Source: DASPSR01 sp035498715 (GTDB lineage: Bacteria > Nitrospirota > UBA9217). Taken from it: a stretch of 64,000 nt of DNA. The DNA lies in the NCBI GenBank assembly GCA_035498715.1, contig DATJZV010000090.1:1-64000 (forward strand), read 5' to 3'. The translations under genes were made by a program, and so were the position numbers. This document shows, one piece after another, positions 8,201 through 19,052 of the stretch (positions are counted from its first letter, which is position 1; each line of letters starts with the position of its first letter). The notes under the pieces were generated by a model. That model was not told where the DNA came from. It did not search any database and was given only the letters and a program-made list of their open reading frames with translations.

Positions 8201-9250
8201 TTACGGCAGTTTCGGATACTCTATGACGACCGGCTCGCCTGTCAGTGCCTCGACGAGGAACGTCTTCAAATATTGCTTCTCCTTGGCGCTGAGCCCCAAA
8301 GGCTTAAGCACCGCATTCCCCTTCCCTCCCCCTTTGTCGAAAAACTCAATAACGTCATCAAGAGTCGGGAAAATGCCGTTGTGCATGTATGGTGCGGTCC
8401 GGGATATGTCGAGTAGCGACGGGGTCCTGAACGCCTTCCAATCCTTCTTGTCCTTGGTGATCAGATATCTCCCGGGATCTTCCGTGAGCGTGCGATACTC
8501 ATCAAAATGATAGATCTTGGCAACGAACCTTATTGTGGTGTCGATTCGTGGATCGCTCTGGTGTTCCGGATTCTCCGGCACGAGCAGCGCATAGAATTTG
8601 TCATCGGACAGACTGAAGCCATAATGACATTCTGCGCACTTTCCCTTTTCCCTGAACAGGGCCAGGCCTTTTTTCGCGTCATCCGAGAGCGCCTTCTTGT
8701 CGCCCTTAAGGTACCGGTCGAGCAGCGTGTTCCGGGAAACGAGCGTCCGTTCGAAGGCGGCGATCGCCATGGCCATGCGCTCACGTGTGACCTCGCCGCC
8801 GAAGACCCTCTGGAATGCATCCACGTATTCTGGCACCGATCTGATCACCTCCTCGACGAAGTCGAGGTTTCTGTTCATTTCAAACGCAGACATCATCGGG
8901 AAGAGCGCCTGGTCTTCAAGAGTCTTCGCCCGGCCATCGTGGAACAAGGACTTGCGGAACGCTACGTTCATGAGGGTGGGCGAGTTGCGCCAGTTCCTCG
9001 TCGTGGGATAGCTGAGCGATATATCGAGCCCGTCGCTGAACGCATGTTCGGGATCGTGACAGGTCGCACAACTCATGGTCCCGTCTCCAGAGAGCCTCCG
9101 GTCGAAGAACAGTTTTTTCCCAAGTTCGACCTTCTCCGGGGTCTGGGGGTTCTGCTCCGGCACGGGAATATCTTTGAACGGCTCAAGGTCCCCAGCAAAG
9201 GCACCGAGCGGCGCCATCGAGAATATCAACGCGGAAAACACTACCGTCAT
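8201..9250 (-). CDS. MauG/CcpA-type di-heme cytochrome c peroxidase
   Basis: Two heme c sites are visible, CATCH and CAECH, in the arrangement of bacterial di-heme peroxidases. The family signature PLFFD-type segment (VELGKKLFFDRRLSGDGTMS) precedes heme 1, and the C-terminal block FRTPSLLDISRTAPYMHNGIFPTL supplies the distal Met region. The enzyme is periplasmic and reduces hydrogen peroxide or oxidises a partner. The start is chosen at the Met opening the signal peptide (TVVFSALIFSMAPLGAFA); the frame stays open for 86 further codons upstream, but these look like translated repeat sequence rather than protein. It lies downstream of the candidate selenoprotein on the same strand and may share its transcript. 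Confidence 0.88.
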   Translation of the reverse strand: MTVVFSALIFSMAPLGAFAGDLEPFKDIPVPEQNPQTPEKVELGKKLFFDRRLSGDGTMSCATCHDPEHAFSDGLDISLSYPTTRNWRNSPTLMNVAFRKSLFHDGRAKTLEDQALFPMMSAFEMNRNLDFVEEVIRSVPEYVDAFQRVFGGEVTRERMAMAIAAFERTLVSRNTLLDRYLKGDKKALSDDAKKGLALFREKGKCAECHYGFSLSDDKFYALLVPENPEHQSDPRIDTTIRFVAKIYHFDEYRTLTEDPGRYLITKDKKDWKAFRTPSLLDISRTAPYMHNGIFPTLDDVIEFFDKGGGKGNAVLKPLGLSAKEKQYLKTFLVEALTGEPVVIEYPKLP

Positions 9251-9272
9251 CGCGAAGCGAAGGCGAAGCAAT
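9246..9272. repeat. remnant of a small interspersed palindromic repeat
   Basis: The plus-strand text GTCATCGCGAAGCGAAGGCG followed by AAGCAAT resembles one end of the widespread GTCATTGCGAG...GAAGCAATC interspersed repeat. It overlaps the first codon of the peroxidase and explains the odd in-frame leader before the signal peptide. Confidence 0.35.
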
Positions 9273-9491
9273 GCTCGGTCTGACAAATCACTAAGCCCCG
9301 ATCTCCACAAGCCAGAACGGGGAGCGGGACCATGGATATCACGAACCCTTTGGGCACTATGAGCGAGAGCTTCCCCATCTTTCTTATTCGTGGAATTCGT
9401 CATTCTCTCATCATTCGTGTCATGGATCATAAGGATTTTCTCGCTATGATGACAAGACCTCTGCACGCGGCAAGAGATGATGGTTTCTGAT

Positions 9492-10085
9492 TCAGAATTT
9501 CTTCTCATATTTCAACTCCTCGTCGATGATTTTCTTGAAATATTCGAATGGCCGTTCACCCACGACCTTACGGCCGTTGATGAATATCGTGGGTGTGTTG
9601 TAGAGATCCATATCCGTTGCGAGCTTTTTGTCCCGCTCGATTTCCTGCTCATGCTTTTTGCTGTCGATCGACGCGGCGAACTTCTTCGTGTCGAGCCCGA
9701 GCTCCTTTGCGTACCCGATGAGGCTCTCACGATCGAGTTTAGGTGACTTTTTCAGCAAGAGGTCGTGCATCTCCCAGTACTTGCCCTGGTCCCGGGCAGC
9801 AAGCGACGCCTCGGCCGCAATATGAGAGTAGTCGCGGTACTGATACGGGTAGTTCTTGATCACAAGCCGTATTTTCCCCTTGTAGGTATCCATGATCTTC
9901 TTGACGGTCGGACCGGCCGCCACACAGTGAGGTCACTGGAAGTCGAGAAATTCTACTATGGTCACGGGTGCGTCCTGCGGTCCGAGGGTCGGCGAGTCTT
10001 TGATAGGCACCGGATACCTCTTCTCTTCGGCTGAGGCAGAGACGGTGAGAAGAAAAAACGCCATAACGAGCATGGCCTTTTTCAT
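9492..10085 (-). CDS. secreted DsbA-like thioredoxin, candidate selenoprotein (UGA at 9933-9935 read as Sec, U-P-H-C active site)
   Basis: The gene is read as two frames joined through a single in-frame TGA at codon 51. Before it: a signal peptide (MKKAMLVMAFFLLTVSASA) and the thioredoxin strand APVTIVEFLDFQ. After it: PHC, then VAAGPTVKKIMDTYKGKI, the helical DsbA insertion (LAARDQGKYWEMHDLLL) and the cis-Pro segment YNTPTIFINGRKVVGERP. The TGA therefore sits exactly where related proteins have the first Cys of CxxC, giving U-P-H-C, 197 residues in all. AAGGAGG lies 7 bases before the ATG. A SECIS-like hairpin follows the TGA. The likely role is thiol oxidation, isomerisation or peroxide handling in the periplasm. 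The alternative is a nonsense mutation or a sequencing error at one base. Confidence 0.85.
9902..9922 (-). promoter_or_regulatory. candidate bacterial SECIS element
   Basis: Starting 10 bases after the TGA, the mRNA can fold into a stem of U-A, G-C, G-U, C-G, G-C, G-C, one C/A mismatch and C-G, closed by the loop GGUCC. The loop GGU begins 18 bases after the UGA. As I recall the E. coli fdhF SECIS, its GGUC loop has the same offset. The loop guanine-uracil pair is the SelB contact in that model. Confidence 0.65.
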
Positions 10086-10151
10086 GAGAACCTCCTTAGG
10101 AGTTCGGCATTCCACTCTGTTGTTTAAACAGCTGGATTTACAGCAGGAAAA

Positions 10152-10194
10152 GAAAAAGCCCATTTGCAGTCTATGAAACTACAAATGGGCTTTT
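10152..10194. terminator. strong terminator downstream of acs
   Basis: An AGCCCATTTG/CAAATGGGCT stem (with further AGT/ACT pairing inside) is followed on the minus strand by TTTTTCTTTT and on the plus strand by TTTTCAGGCTTTTTT. It lies between acs and the selenoprotein gene and should end the acetate operon. Confidence 0.85.
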
Positions 10195-10353
10195 CAGGCT
10201 TTTTTCACCCTCCCAACGGCCACAATGCAAGCGCTGAAGACATGGTTCAGGATGACATACTGCATATATTATATTTTTACATCGCCATACTGTCAACCTG
10301 TAATTCCGGCTCGCCCCGAAATGACCGCAGAGATCGGCGTTAACACTATTATT

Positions 10354-12333
<1,980 letters not shown>

Positions 12334-12500
12334 GCCTCGGCCCTCCTTCTCGCTGCTGAAAATATGAATTCCGCTGCCAGAGCAACGGAAAAGTGCTGAT
12401 GTCCTCTCTCCCTATAAACTCTAAGGGAAATGGGTATATTTGTCAAGAGGCAGGGGTACACAAAATGCGGTGTCCCCCGCCTCCCGACGGATGGGATCAT

Positions 12501-14288
12501 CTACTCCGCGCCGATGCCGATATACTCCCTGACCTTCTCGGCGTTAAACTTCTCCTGCGCCTCCTTATCCGGAGTCATGAGGGAAACAAGAATGCCGATC
12601 AGGAACGCGGCACCCATAGAGAATATACCTGGGTTCTTCATGGGGAAGATGGCCTTCGGCATGGCTGCGCTCGCTTCCTTCTTCTTCGAAGCCAGCGCTT
12701 CCTTGTCGTGCATCTTTGCCGTCACCGATGCCTGGATATCCGTGTTCTTTTTCTCTGCAACGGCTTTTTCCTTCTTCTTGAGTTTTGCTATCACGTCGGC
12801 GCCAACCATCTGCTTCTGCAGATCGGCGATCTGCGTGTCGATGGCGGCTGCGGCTGTATCGATCTCCTTGATCTGCGCGTTCACTTTTGCAACCTCGTCC
12901 TTTTTCACGATATCGACCCAAACCGTGGGACTTAATATGATGAGCACCGTCGCTATCACAAGGCCCGTATATATGCTCATCACGGCCCCTGCTGTCGTGA
13001 ACTTTCTCCATATGATAGACATGAGAAGTGCAGGGAAATTTGCACTCGCGGCGATCGCGAAGGTCAGGCCAACAAGGAAAGCGACGTTTTGCCCCTTGAA
13101 CAGGATGCCAAGAAGGATTGCAACTGCACCGAGGCCCACGGTTGCGATCTTGGCAACCTTAACCTCTTCCTTCTCATTCGCAACGCCGCGACGGATCACG
13201 CCCACGTACAGGTCGTGGGAAAGGGCCGACGCACCGGCCAATGTGAGACCGGAAACCACAGCAAGGATAGTGGCAAAGGCCACCGCCGACAGGAATCCGA
13301 GGAAGATGTTCCCTCCCAGGGCTTCGGCTAAGAGCGGGCCGGCCATATTGCCGCCTTTGTCGATTCCCATGATGATCTTCTGGCCCACGAGCACAGCCGC
13401 GCCGAAGCCTATGGTTACGGTTAGGATGTAGAAGTATCCTATGAACCCCGTGGCGTAGAACACGGACTTGCGGGCAGCTTTTGCATCAGGCACAGTGTAG
13501 AACCTCATCAGGATGTGCGGGAGACCGGCTGTGCCGAACATCAACGCAAGACCGAGGGAGAAGGCTTCCAGTGGGCTGGTAATAAGCCCGCCCGGAGACA
13601 GGAACTTTTGCCCCGCCGGTGTGGCTGTAGCCGCCTGGCGGAAAAGCTCACCATAACTAAACCCGAACTTGGCGAGCGTCATGATCACGAGGATCGTGGC
13701 GCCTCCCAACAGCAGACCGGCCTTAATGATCTGGACCCAGGTAGTCGCGATCATGCCGCCGAAGAGCACATAAGAGATCATGAGTGCTCCGGTTATCACG
13801 ATGGCCAACTCGAAGGGCAGACCGAACATGAGCTTTATGAGAGTTCCGGCGCCCACCATCTGGGCGATCAGGTAGGTGAGAACAACAACGAGAGATCCCG
13901 CGGCTGCTGCCGCGCGGATTGGCCGCTGTTGCAGCCGGAAGGCGACGACATCGGCAAAGGTGTACTTGCCGAGGTTGCGGAGAGGCTCCGAGATCAGGAA
14001 CATGATAATCGGCCATCCCACGAGCCAGCCCACGGAGTAGATGAGACCGTCATATCCCTTCGTGGACACGAGGCCAGCGATGCCTAAAAACGAGGCGGCA
14101 CTCATGTAGTCTCCCGCGAGTGCAAGACCGTTCTGGAACCCGGTAATATTTCTGCCGGCTGCGTAAAAATCTTTTGTGGTCCTTGTCCGTTTTGCGGCCC
14201 ACCAGGTTATCAAGAGGGTGGAAATAACGAACAAGACAAAGAACATGATTGCAACGGGATTAGCCTGTCCAATGATTGTCTGGGGCAT
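12501..14288 (-). CDS. actP: cation/acetate symporter with coiled-coil insertion
   Basis: This is a sodium:solute symporter (SSS) of the ActP type with about 13 membrane helices; the opening segment (FYAAGRNITGFQNGLALAGDYMSAASFLGI) and the block GTAGLPHILMRFYTVPDAKAARKS are diagnostic. Length is 595, about 45 more than usual. The extra length lies between the last two helices, roughly residues 461-545: a highly charged, Ala/Lys-rich coiled coil (for example AQIKEIDTAAAAIDTQIADL, then KLKKKEKAVAEKK). If topology follows ActP, this arm is periplasmic (inference). The start follows the yjcH stop by one base with GGAGG in between, so translation is coupled. Confidence 0.92.
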   Translation of the reverse strand: MPQTIIGQANPVAIMFFVLFVISTLLITWWAAKRTRTTKDFYAAGRNITGFQNGLALAGDYMSAASFLGIAGLVSTKGYDGLIYSVGWLVGWPIIMFLISEPLRNLGKYTFADVVAFRLQQRPIRAAAAAGSLVVVLTYLIAQMVGAGTLIKLMFGLPFELAIVITGALMISYVLFGGMIATTWVQIIKAGLLLGGATILVIMTLAKFGFSYGELFRQAATATPAGQKFLSPGGLITSPLEAFSLGLALMFGTAGLPHILMRFYTVPDAKAARKSVFYATGFIGYFYILTVTIGFGAAVLVGQKIIMGIDKGGNMAGPLLAEALGGNIFLGFLSAVAFATILAVVSGLTLAGASALSHDLYVGVIRRGVANEKEEVKVAKIATVGLGAVAILLGILFKGQNVAFLVGLTFAIAASANFPALLMSIIWRKFTTAGAVMSIYTGLVIATVLIILSPTVWVDIVKKDEVAKVNAQIKEIDTAAAAIDTQIADLQKQMVGADVIAKLKKKEKAVAEKKNTDIQASVTAKMHDKEALASKKKEASAAMPKAIFPMKNPGIFSMGAAFLIGILVSLMTPDKEAQEKFNAEKVREYIGIGAE

Positions 14289-14289
14289 G

Positions 14290-14601
14290 TTATCCTCCTA
14301 CCTTTTCTATGACTCTTTTGACCATTTCATCATATTTCGCATTTGCCCACCAGATGTATATTCCGGTGAATACCCATGACAGCACGATGGTCCCGACCGC
14401 GATTGGTATCCCAATCGTCGCCGCGCCGTTTTCACTCATCTTCTGCGAGATAAAGTCCTTGCCTTCCGCGACGAGGTAGATGAACCCGAAATAGAGCACC
14501 AGCTCCAGAATCGTCAAAATAATCGAGATGGTGTTCTTCTGGCCGGTCAGCTTGATAAAATCCGGGTCATTCAAGATGTCTTCCTTTTTTAACTTACTCA
14601 T
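14290..14601 (-). CDS. yjcH: DUF485 membrane protein, YjcH-like
   Basis: This 103-residue protein has two membrane segments (TISIILTILELVLYFGFIYLV and IPIAVGTIVLSWVFTGIYIWW) and the DUF485 opening (DPDFIKLTGQKNTIS). It is the conserved partner encoded directly in front of ActP in many bacteria; its role in acetate uptake is not settled. AAGGAGG precedes the ATG, and the stop is one base from the actP start, so the two are translated together. Confidence 0.9.
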   Translation of the reverse strand: MSKLKKEDILNDPDFIKLTGQKNTISIILTILELVLYFGFIYLVAEGKDFISQKMSENGAATIGIPIAVGTIVLSWVFTGIYIWWANAKYDEMVKRVIEKVGG

Positions 14602-14631
14602 GATCCATCCTCCTTTGTTTTGGGTTTGATT

Positions 14632-15345
14632 CTAAAAGTTGCCGAACTCTCCCGATAATCTGAAGCGATCACCCCCTTTAAACGGTATTCCTATCTTGAG
14701 CAGATCCCCGATTTCCATCGTTCCCGCTTCGATAATCAGCGGGAGAAACCTCTGGAACAACTGGGCCGTGGTAAAAGCATCCATGAGCGCGTTATGCGCG
14801 CCGTTGACCGGGATGCCGAAACATTTTACGATATCATAAAGTCGGTAACCCATAAGCGGTGTGGTAAAGCAGTCGCGGCATTTCTGCCGTGCCCGAAGCC
14901 ATTCGTACATGCTGAAAGTGTCGAGCGCGGAAGCCTTGATTTCCTGTCCATAAATCCTCTTCATCTCGCGGTTGATGAAGCCGAGGTCGATCGATATGAA
15001 ATGACCGACAAGAACATCATTCCCGCAAAAATTGAGGAACTCTTTGAGGACCTCGTCAATAGCCGGTTTCTCGACGACTTCCGAAGGCATGATCTCGTGG
15101 ATAACCACGCTCTGTGCCGAGAGCCGCGTTTTCGGGCTTGCGAGTTGGTAGAACGTTTCGCCCAGGTCGATCTTTCCGCCGTGCATGCGCACTGCGCCGA
15201 CGGATATGATAGAATCTTTTTTTTCGTCGAGGCCGGTGAGTTCCGTGTCCAACACGACGTATGGGACATCCGTTATCGACGTCTTCGGGTCGATTCCGGG
15301 CGGCAGTTTGCGGATTCTCCTGAGCAGTCCGAACATCATCCTCAC
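14632..15345 (-). CDS. DnaQ-like DEDDh 3'-5' exonuclease
   Basis: The 237-residue protein has the three exonuclease blocks: ExoI VVLDTELTGLDEKKDSIISVGAV (Asp and Glu ligands), ExoII LVGHFISIDLGFINREM, and ExoIII GAHNALMDAFTTAQLF with the His and Asp. Proteins like this share an operon with DUF294 regulators and actP in many proteobacteria; whether they act on DNA or RNA there is unknown. The start is a GTG overlapping the stop of the upstream gene by four bases (GTGA), which indicates translational coupling. Confidence 0.88.
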   Translation of the reverse strand: MRMMFGLLRRIRKLPPGIDPKTSITDVPYVVLDTELTGLDEKKDSIISVGAVRMHGGKIDLGETFYQLASPKTRLSAQSVVIHEIMPSEVVEKPAIDEVLKEFLNFCGNDVLVGHFISIDLGFINREMKRIYGQEIKASALDTFSMYEWLRARQKCRDCFTTPLMGYRLYDIVKCFGIPVNGAHNALMDAFTTAQLFQRFLPLIIEAGTMEIGDLLKIGIPFKGGDRFRLSGEFGNF

Positions 15346-17279
15346 CAGATCAGCGATTTGTACCGCTCAATGATCAAATCCTGGACCTTCGAAACCAGCT
15401 GAAACGCTTCCTTGATCGACCGCTTCTCGAGATGGCTCAACCGGTTCGGGTTGATAAAGTTGTCTGGCGTCTGGCCTGAGCTGATCTGCGCGTACTGGTG
15501 ATGGATCCGCAGGAGCGTAATGAACTCGAAGGCCTGCTCGAAGTCATCTCCGTATTCCGTCACGATCGTATTTTTGTCGCGTAGCGTCTCTATCCGCTCG
15601 AGGGTCGAGGTCTCGCGGATCCCCTTCTCCAGCGCGAAAAGGCGCATGATATCTACGAGCGGCGCGATACCCTTGACCTTGAGGTTGAGTTCGTCCTTGT
15701 GCTCCCCGCTTTTTTCGACCACGAAGGACTTGAAAAAACCGATTGGCGGCGTGTTCCTGATCGCCATGTTCGCGAGGTAACCGAGAAACACCTTCTCGCC
15801 CTTGACGATCTCAAGCAGATGGTCTCGCAGCATGTCCGCGAGCCCGGAATCACCGCACATGGGCCTGAAATCGAAGAAAGTCACGGAGTTCATGACCGCG
15901 TCCGCGGTCGGCGTATTCACCCAGGAGGAGAAGTATTTCTTCCACGCCTTGAGCGGCTGGCACCACGTAGGGTTGCTCGCCATGTAATTTGCAGGGCATA
16001 TCGGGAACCCGCACCGGATGAGGTCGTCCCGCACGTACTCGGCGAATATCTGAAAGTATTTTTTCGCCGCGTCTGCCTCCGCGTCCGTAGCCGGATCGGC
16101 ATAGATAAGGGCGTTATCCTGGTCCGTCTTAAAGGTCTGCTCCTTGCGGCCTTCGCTTCCGAACACGATCCAGCAGTATGGCACCGGCGGCCGGCCGAAC
16201 TTCCGCTCGGCGAATTCCATGATCTTCCGCACCAGCCGATCATTTACCTCGGTGATGACCTTGGTGATGTTGCTTGCTTTGGCTCCCTCCTTGAGGAGGA
16301 GCCCGACAATTCCGTTGATCTTTTTCGAGACGGGGACCAGCCCCTCGATCGTCTGCTGGCTTTCGATGTCCTTGGTGAGCGAAAGCGGCGACGTGCCCTG
16401 TAGCATCATGAGATCGTGGTTCGTGATAACGCCCGTAAGCTTGCCGTCCTTGATCACGAGGACATGGTGAATGTTGTATTTGAGCATCCTGAGCACAGCT
16501 TCAAAGCAGTAGTCGCGGGCATCTACCCGTATGAGAGACGTGGTCATGATGTCCTTGACCGATTCCTGCACGTCCCTCCCCTTCGCGACCACTTTTTCAC
16601 GCAAGTCCCGGTCCGTTACAATACCCGCCGGAAGGTTGTTCCTATTCATGATGATGAGCGAGCTGATCCGGTTCTCGGACATGATCTGCGCCGCCTCGCG
16701 AATCGTCGTCTCCTCCTGGACGGAGACGACCTCTTTGATGGCCATATCCTCCACGCGCGTCGTGAACAGGAGGCGGTCGCTCCCCCCGTAGAACATGCTC
16801 TTGTCCTGCATCTCGCGGTAGGTCCGGTCGATGTACTTGGTGATGTGCGACTTCAGGAAGTATTCGGTGAAAGAAAGGTTCGAGTCGAGGAGCTTAAGAA
16901 GCATCTCCTTCCCGAGGAGATAGCAGAGCGTGTCATCGACAGCCGTGATGTTCGACCGCACGCGGTCTTTGCCTACGATCGACAGGAAACCGAAGGTATC
17001 GCCTTCGCCGCGGTAGTCAATCACCACCTCGCCGCCGTCTTCGGATACCATCGAGACCTTCACCCCGCCCTTTTTGATGATCCTAAGGGCATCACTCGGG
17101 GGACCGTCCTGTTCCAGGATGACCATGTCCTTAGGATAGAATTCCATGGACAGATTCCTGGCAATGGCCTGCAAGTCATCATCTTCGAGGAACTGGAACG
17201 GGGGGACCTTTTTCAAAAAGGCCACTACGTCCTCGAGAATCATATTGCTTGCGCTGCCGGGCTTTATCGCAGACATCAT
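15342..17279 (-). CDS. cNMP-binding/CBS/DUF294 nucleotidyltransferase-like regulator
   Basis: Domains in order: a cyclic-nucleotide-binding fold (about 15-135; GDTFGFLSIVGKDRVRSNITA), paired CBS domains (about 165-290), a DUF294 nucleotidyltransferase domain with GSEGRKEQTFKTDQDNALIY (about 375-395) and its helical C-terminal part. Length is 645. The protein resembles GlnD-type transferases in its catalytic block, and probably senses nucleotides and modifies or regulates a partner, perhaps ActP or Acs, since it opens the acetate operon. GAGG lies just before the double ATG. The gene heads a five-gene minus-strand unit. Confidence 0.88.
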   Translation of the reverse strand: MMSAIKPGSASNMILEDVVAFLKKVPPFQFLEDDDLQAIARNLSMEFYPKDMVILEQDGPPSDALRIIKKGGVKVSMVSEDGGEVVIDYRGEGDTFGFLSIVGKDRVRSNITAVDDTLCYLLGKEMLLKLLDSNLSFTEYFLKSHITKYIDRTYREMQDKSMFYGGSDRLLFTTRVEDMAIKEVVSVQEETTIREAAQIMSENRISSLIIMNRNNLPAGIVTDRDLREKVVAKGRDVQESVKDIMTTSLIRVDARDYCFEAVLRMLKYNIHHVLVIKDGKLTGVITNHDLMMLQGTSPLSLTKDIESQQTIEGLVPVSKKINGIVGLLLKEGAKASNITKVITEVNDRLVRKIMEFAERKFGRPPVPYCWIVFGSEGRKEQTFKTDQDNALIYADPATDAEADAAKKYFQIFAEYVRDDLIRCGFPICPANYMASNPTWCQPLKAWKKYFSSWVNTPTADAVMNSVTFFDFRPMCGDSGLADMLRDHLLEIVKGEKVFLGYLANMAIRNTPPIGFFKSFVVEKSGEHKDELNLKVKGIAPLVDIMRLFALEKGIRETSTLERIETLRDKNTIVTEYGDDFEQAFEFITLLRIHHQYAQISSGQTPDNFINPNRLSHLEKRSIKEAFQLVSKVQDLIIERYKSLIW

Positions 17280-17743
17280 GCCTCAAAAATAAGCAAATTG
17301 AATACCACTTTTAGCCTGTACAGGAACATCAACCGCTCTTGGAATAGTATGAGATTATTATGTGTCCATACCCACAGGAGCAGTCTAATGCAAATAATTT
17401 AAACATCAGACGGAAGGCGACACGATCCCAGCAACAACCATAATGAAATCAATATGTTTTTGAAGTGCTGTGCTTGTTTGAATGCAGTGCGAACCGTAGA
17501 ATGCAAGAGGTAATAAAATTGTGATTAACAGAAGATTACATATTATAAATAGGCAGTTACATTAAATTTTTCCATTTCATCTCATGCATCATGTTGCATG
17601 GGAATGACTTTTCCGACATGGATGTAACGAAAAGTAATTATTACACGGGACAAACGGGTACGAAAAGTAACGATATGTCGTATACATATATTTCAATAAA
17701 CGTTGCAGAAAGAGGTTTTTAGCCTCTCAGACGAAACCGTAGT
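17280..17743. other. intergenic region upstream of the acetate operon
   Basis: This AT-rich stretch must hold the promoter of the DUF294-exonuclease-yjcH-actP-acs unit. A TGG-N10-GC string near 17289-17305 on the minus strand resembles a sigma-54 site but would place the transcript start on top of the ribosome site, so I do not call it. No gene is seen. Confidence 0.5.
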
Positions 17744-18943
17744 TCACGCGTACTGACCGGCCGCGTATCCTGATGCCCAGGCCCAATGGAGGTTATATCC
17801 ACCGAGTTCACCGGTCACATCAATAACTTCGCCGGTGAAATAGAGCCCCGACACTTTCCTCGCTTCCATGGTCTTTGACGAGAGCTCATCCGTATCCACA
17901 CCACCTGCGGTCACCTCTGCGGTCCCGTACCCCCCGGTCCCTTTGGGAATGATCTCCCATGCATGAAGCGATTTTGCGATCTGATTCAGTTCTCTGTCTG
18001 AAGTTTGATTGAGCGGATTTGTAGTCATCAGGGTATCGCACCAAATCTGCGCGAAGCGCCTCGGGAAATATCCGGCAAGCAGGTTGCGCATCTCCATTTT
18101 GCTTTGACGCTGGGAAAAGAACACGCCAAGGATGTCTGTTTCAGGGAGGAGGTCGATCTTAAGCGATGCTCCCGGCTTCCAGGAGAGCGATGTCTGGAGA
18201 GCAGCAGGTCCGCTCAGTCCCAAGTGCGTGAACAGAATGCTCCCACGAAACCTTTTCAAGCCGCTAGATACGGTCGCGTCAAGAGAAATACCTGCAAGTT
18301 TTCGAAAGACCGCCTGGTCCCGATTAGAGAAGATGAAGGGAACAAGTGCAGGCATTAGCTCCGTGACCTTGAGCCCGAACTGGCGAGCCATGTCATAGCC
18401 GAAGCCACTCGCACCAATGTTGGGGTACGATAGCCCCCCAGTGGCGATGACCAGAGAATCCGAATGAAAGGCCCCCTGGTTCGTCGTAACGGTGAATTTT
18501 TTTGCCTTCCGAACATCTGCCACTCTGCATTTGAGTCGAATCTCCACGCCCGCCTTCTCGCACTCCTTTTCTAGCATGCTGATGATATCGCGGGAGCTCC
18601 TGACGCAGAATATCTGGCCTGCCTCTTTTTCATAATATGCGATACGGTATTTCTCAACAAGATCAAGAATAGCACGGGGTGTGAAGCAGGCGAGGGCCGA
18701 TTTGCAGAAATGGGGGTTTCGGGAAATGTAGTGGCCTGCCGTTACGTTCAGGTTCGTAAAATTACTTCGTCCGCCGCCGGACATGCGGATCTTCGAGCCG
18801 GTCCGCTCCCCGTGGTCCAAGACGAGCACCGAGCGGCCGCGCTTTCCGCATTCAACGGCGCACAAGAGACCTGACGCGCCTGCGCCGACGATTATGACGT
18901 CTTTTTTAGTATCGATTGTCATGCCGGGCCTTATCTCATTCAA
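17744..18943 (-). CDS. HI0933/BaiN-family FAD-dependent oxidoreductase
   Basis: The N-terminus holds the FAD Rossmann motif VIIVGAGASGLLCAVECGKRG, followed by the family block GSKIRMSGGGRSNFTN. The second dinucleotide motif is SLVIATGGLSYPNIGASG and the C-terminus ends with the FAD closing segment GLYFTGEVIDVTGELGGYNLHWAWASGYAAG. Length 399 is usual. The family includes flavoproteins of uncertain substrate; some reduce unsaturated bile acids. Two starts are possible (18943 or 18922); AAGG stands 9 bases before the second. It appears to be transcribed alone or after the small cytochrome. Confidence 0.9.
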   Translation of the reverse strand: MNEIRPGMTIDTKKDVIIVGAGASGLLCAVECGKRGRSVLVLDHGERTGSKIRMSGGGRSNFTNLNVTAGHYISRNPHFCKSALACFTPRAILDLVEKYRIAYYEKEAGQIFCVRSSRDIISMLEKECEKAGVEIRLKCRVADVRKAKKFTVTTNQGAFHSDSLVIATGGLSYPNIGASGFGYDMARQFGLKVTELMPALVPFIFSNRDQAVFRKLAGISLDATVSSGLKRFRGSILFTHLGLSGPAALQTSLSWKPGASLKIDLLPETDILGVFFSQRQSKMEMRNLLAGYFPRRFAQIWCDTLMTTNPLNQTSDRELNQIAKSLHAWEIIPKGTGGYGTAEVTAGGVDTDELSSKTMEARKVSGLYFTGEVIDVTGELGGYNLHWAWASGYAAGQYA

Positions 18944-19052
18944 TCCGAATCATTATCTCTTCAAAACAAGTAGTCCGCTACTGGGTGCCGCAGCGGCGCT
19001 TTAGACAAGCTGTCGCAGGGCATGGTCAGAAAGTCCTCCTGTCGCCGCATTT

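Noticed and set aside
9933..9935. TGA treated as a pseudogene-making stop codon
   Set aside because: Both flanking parts are intact, the TGA matches the active-site Cys position and a SECIS-like stem follows. A point mutation remains possible but is the weaker reading.
17288..17305. Sigma-54 promoter upstream of the DUF294 operon
   Set aside because: TGGTATT-N4-TTGC has the right spacing, but the transcript would begin at the end of the ribosome site, leaving no leader.
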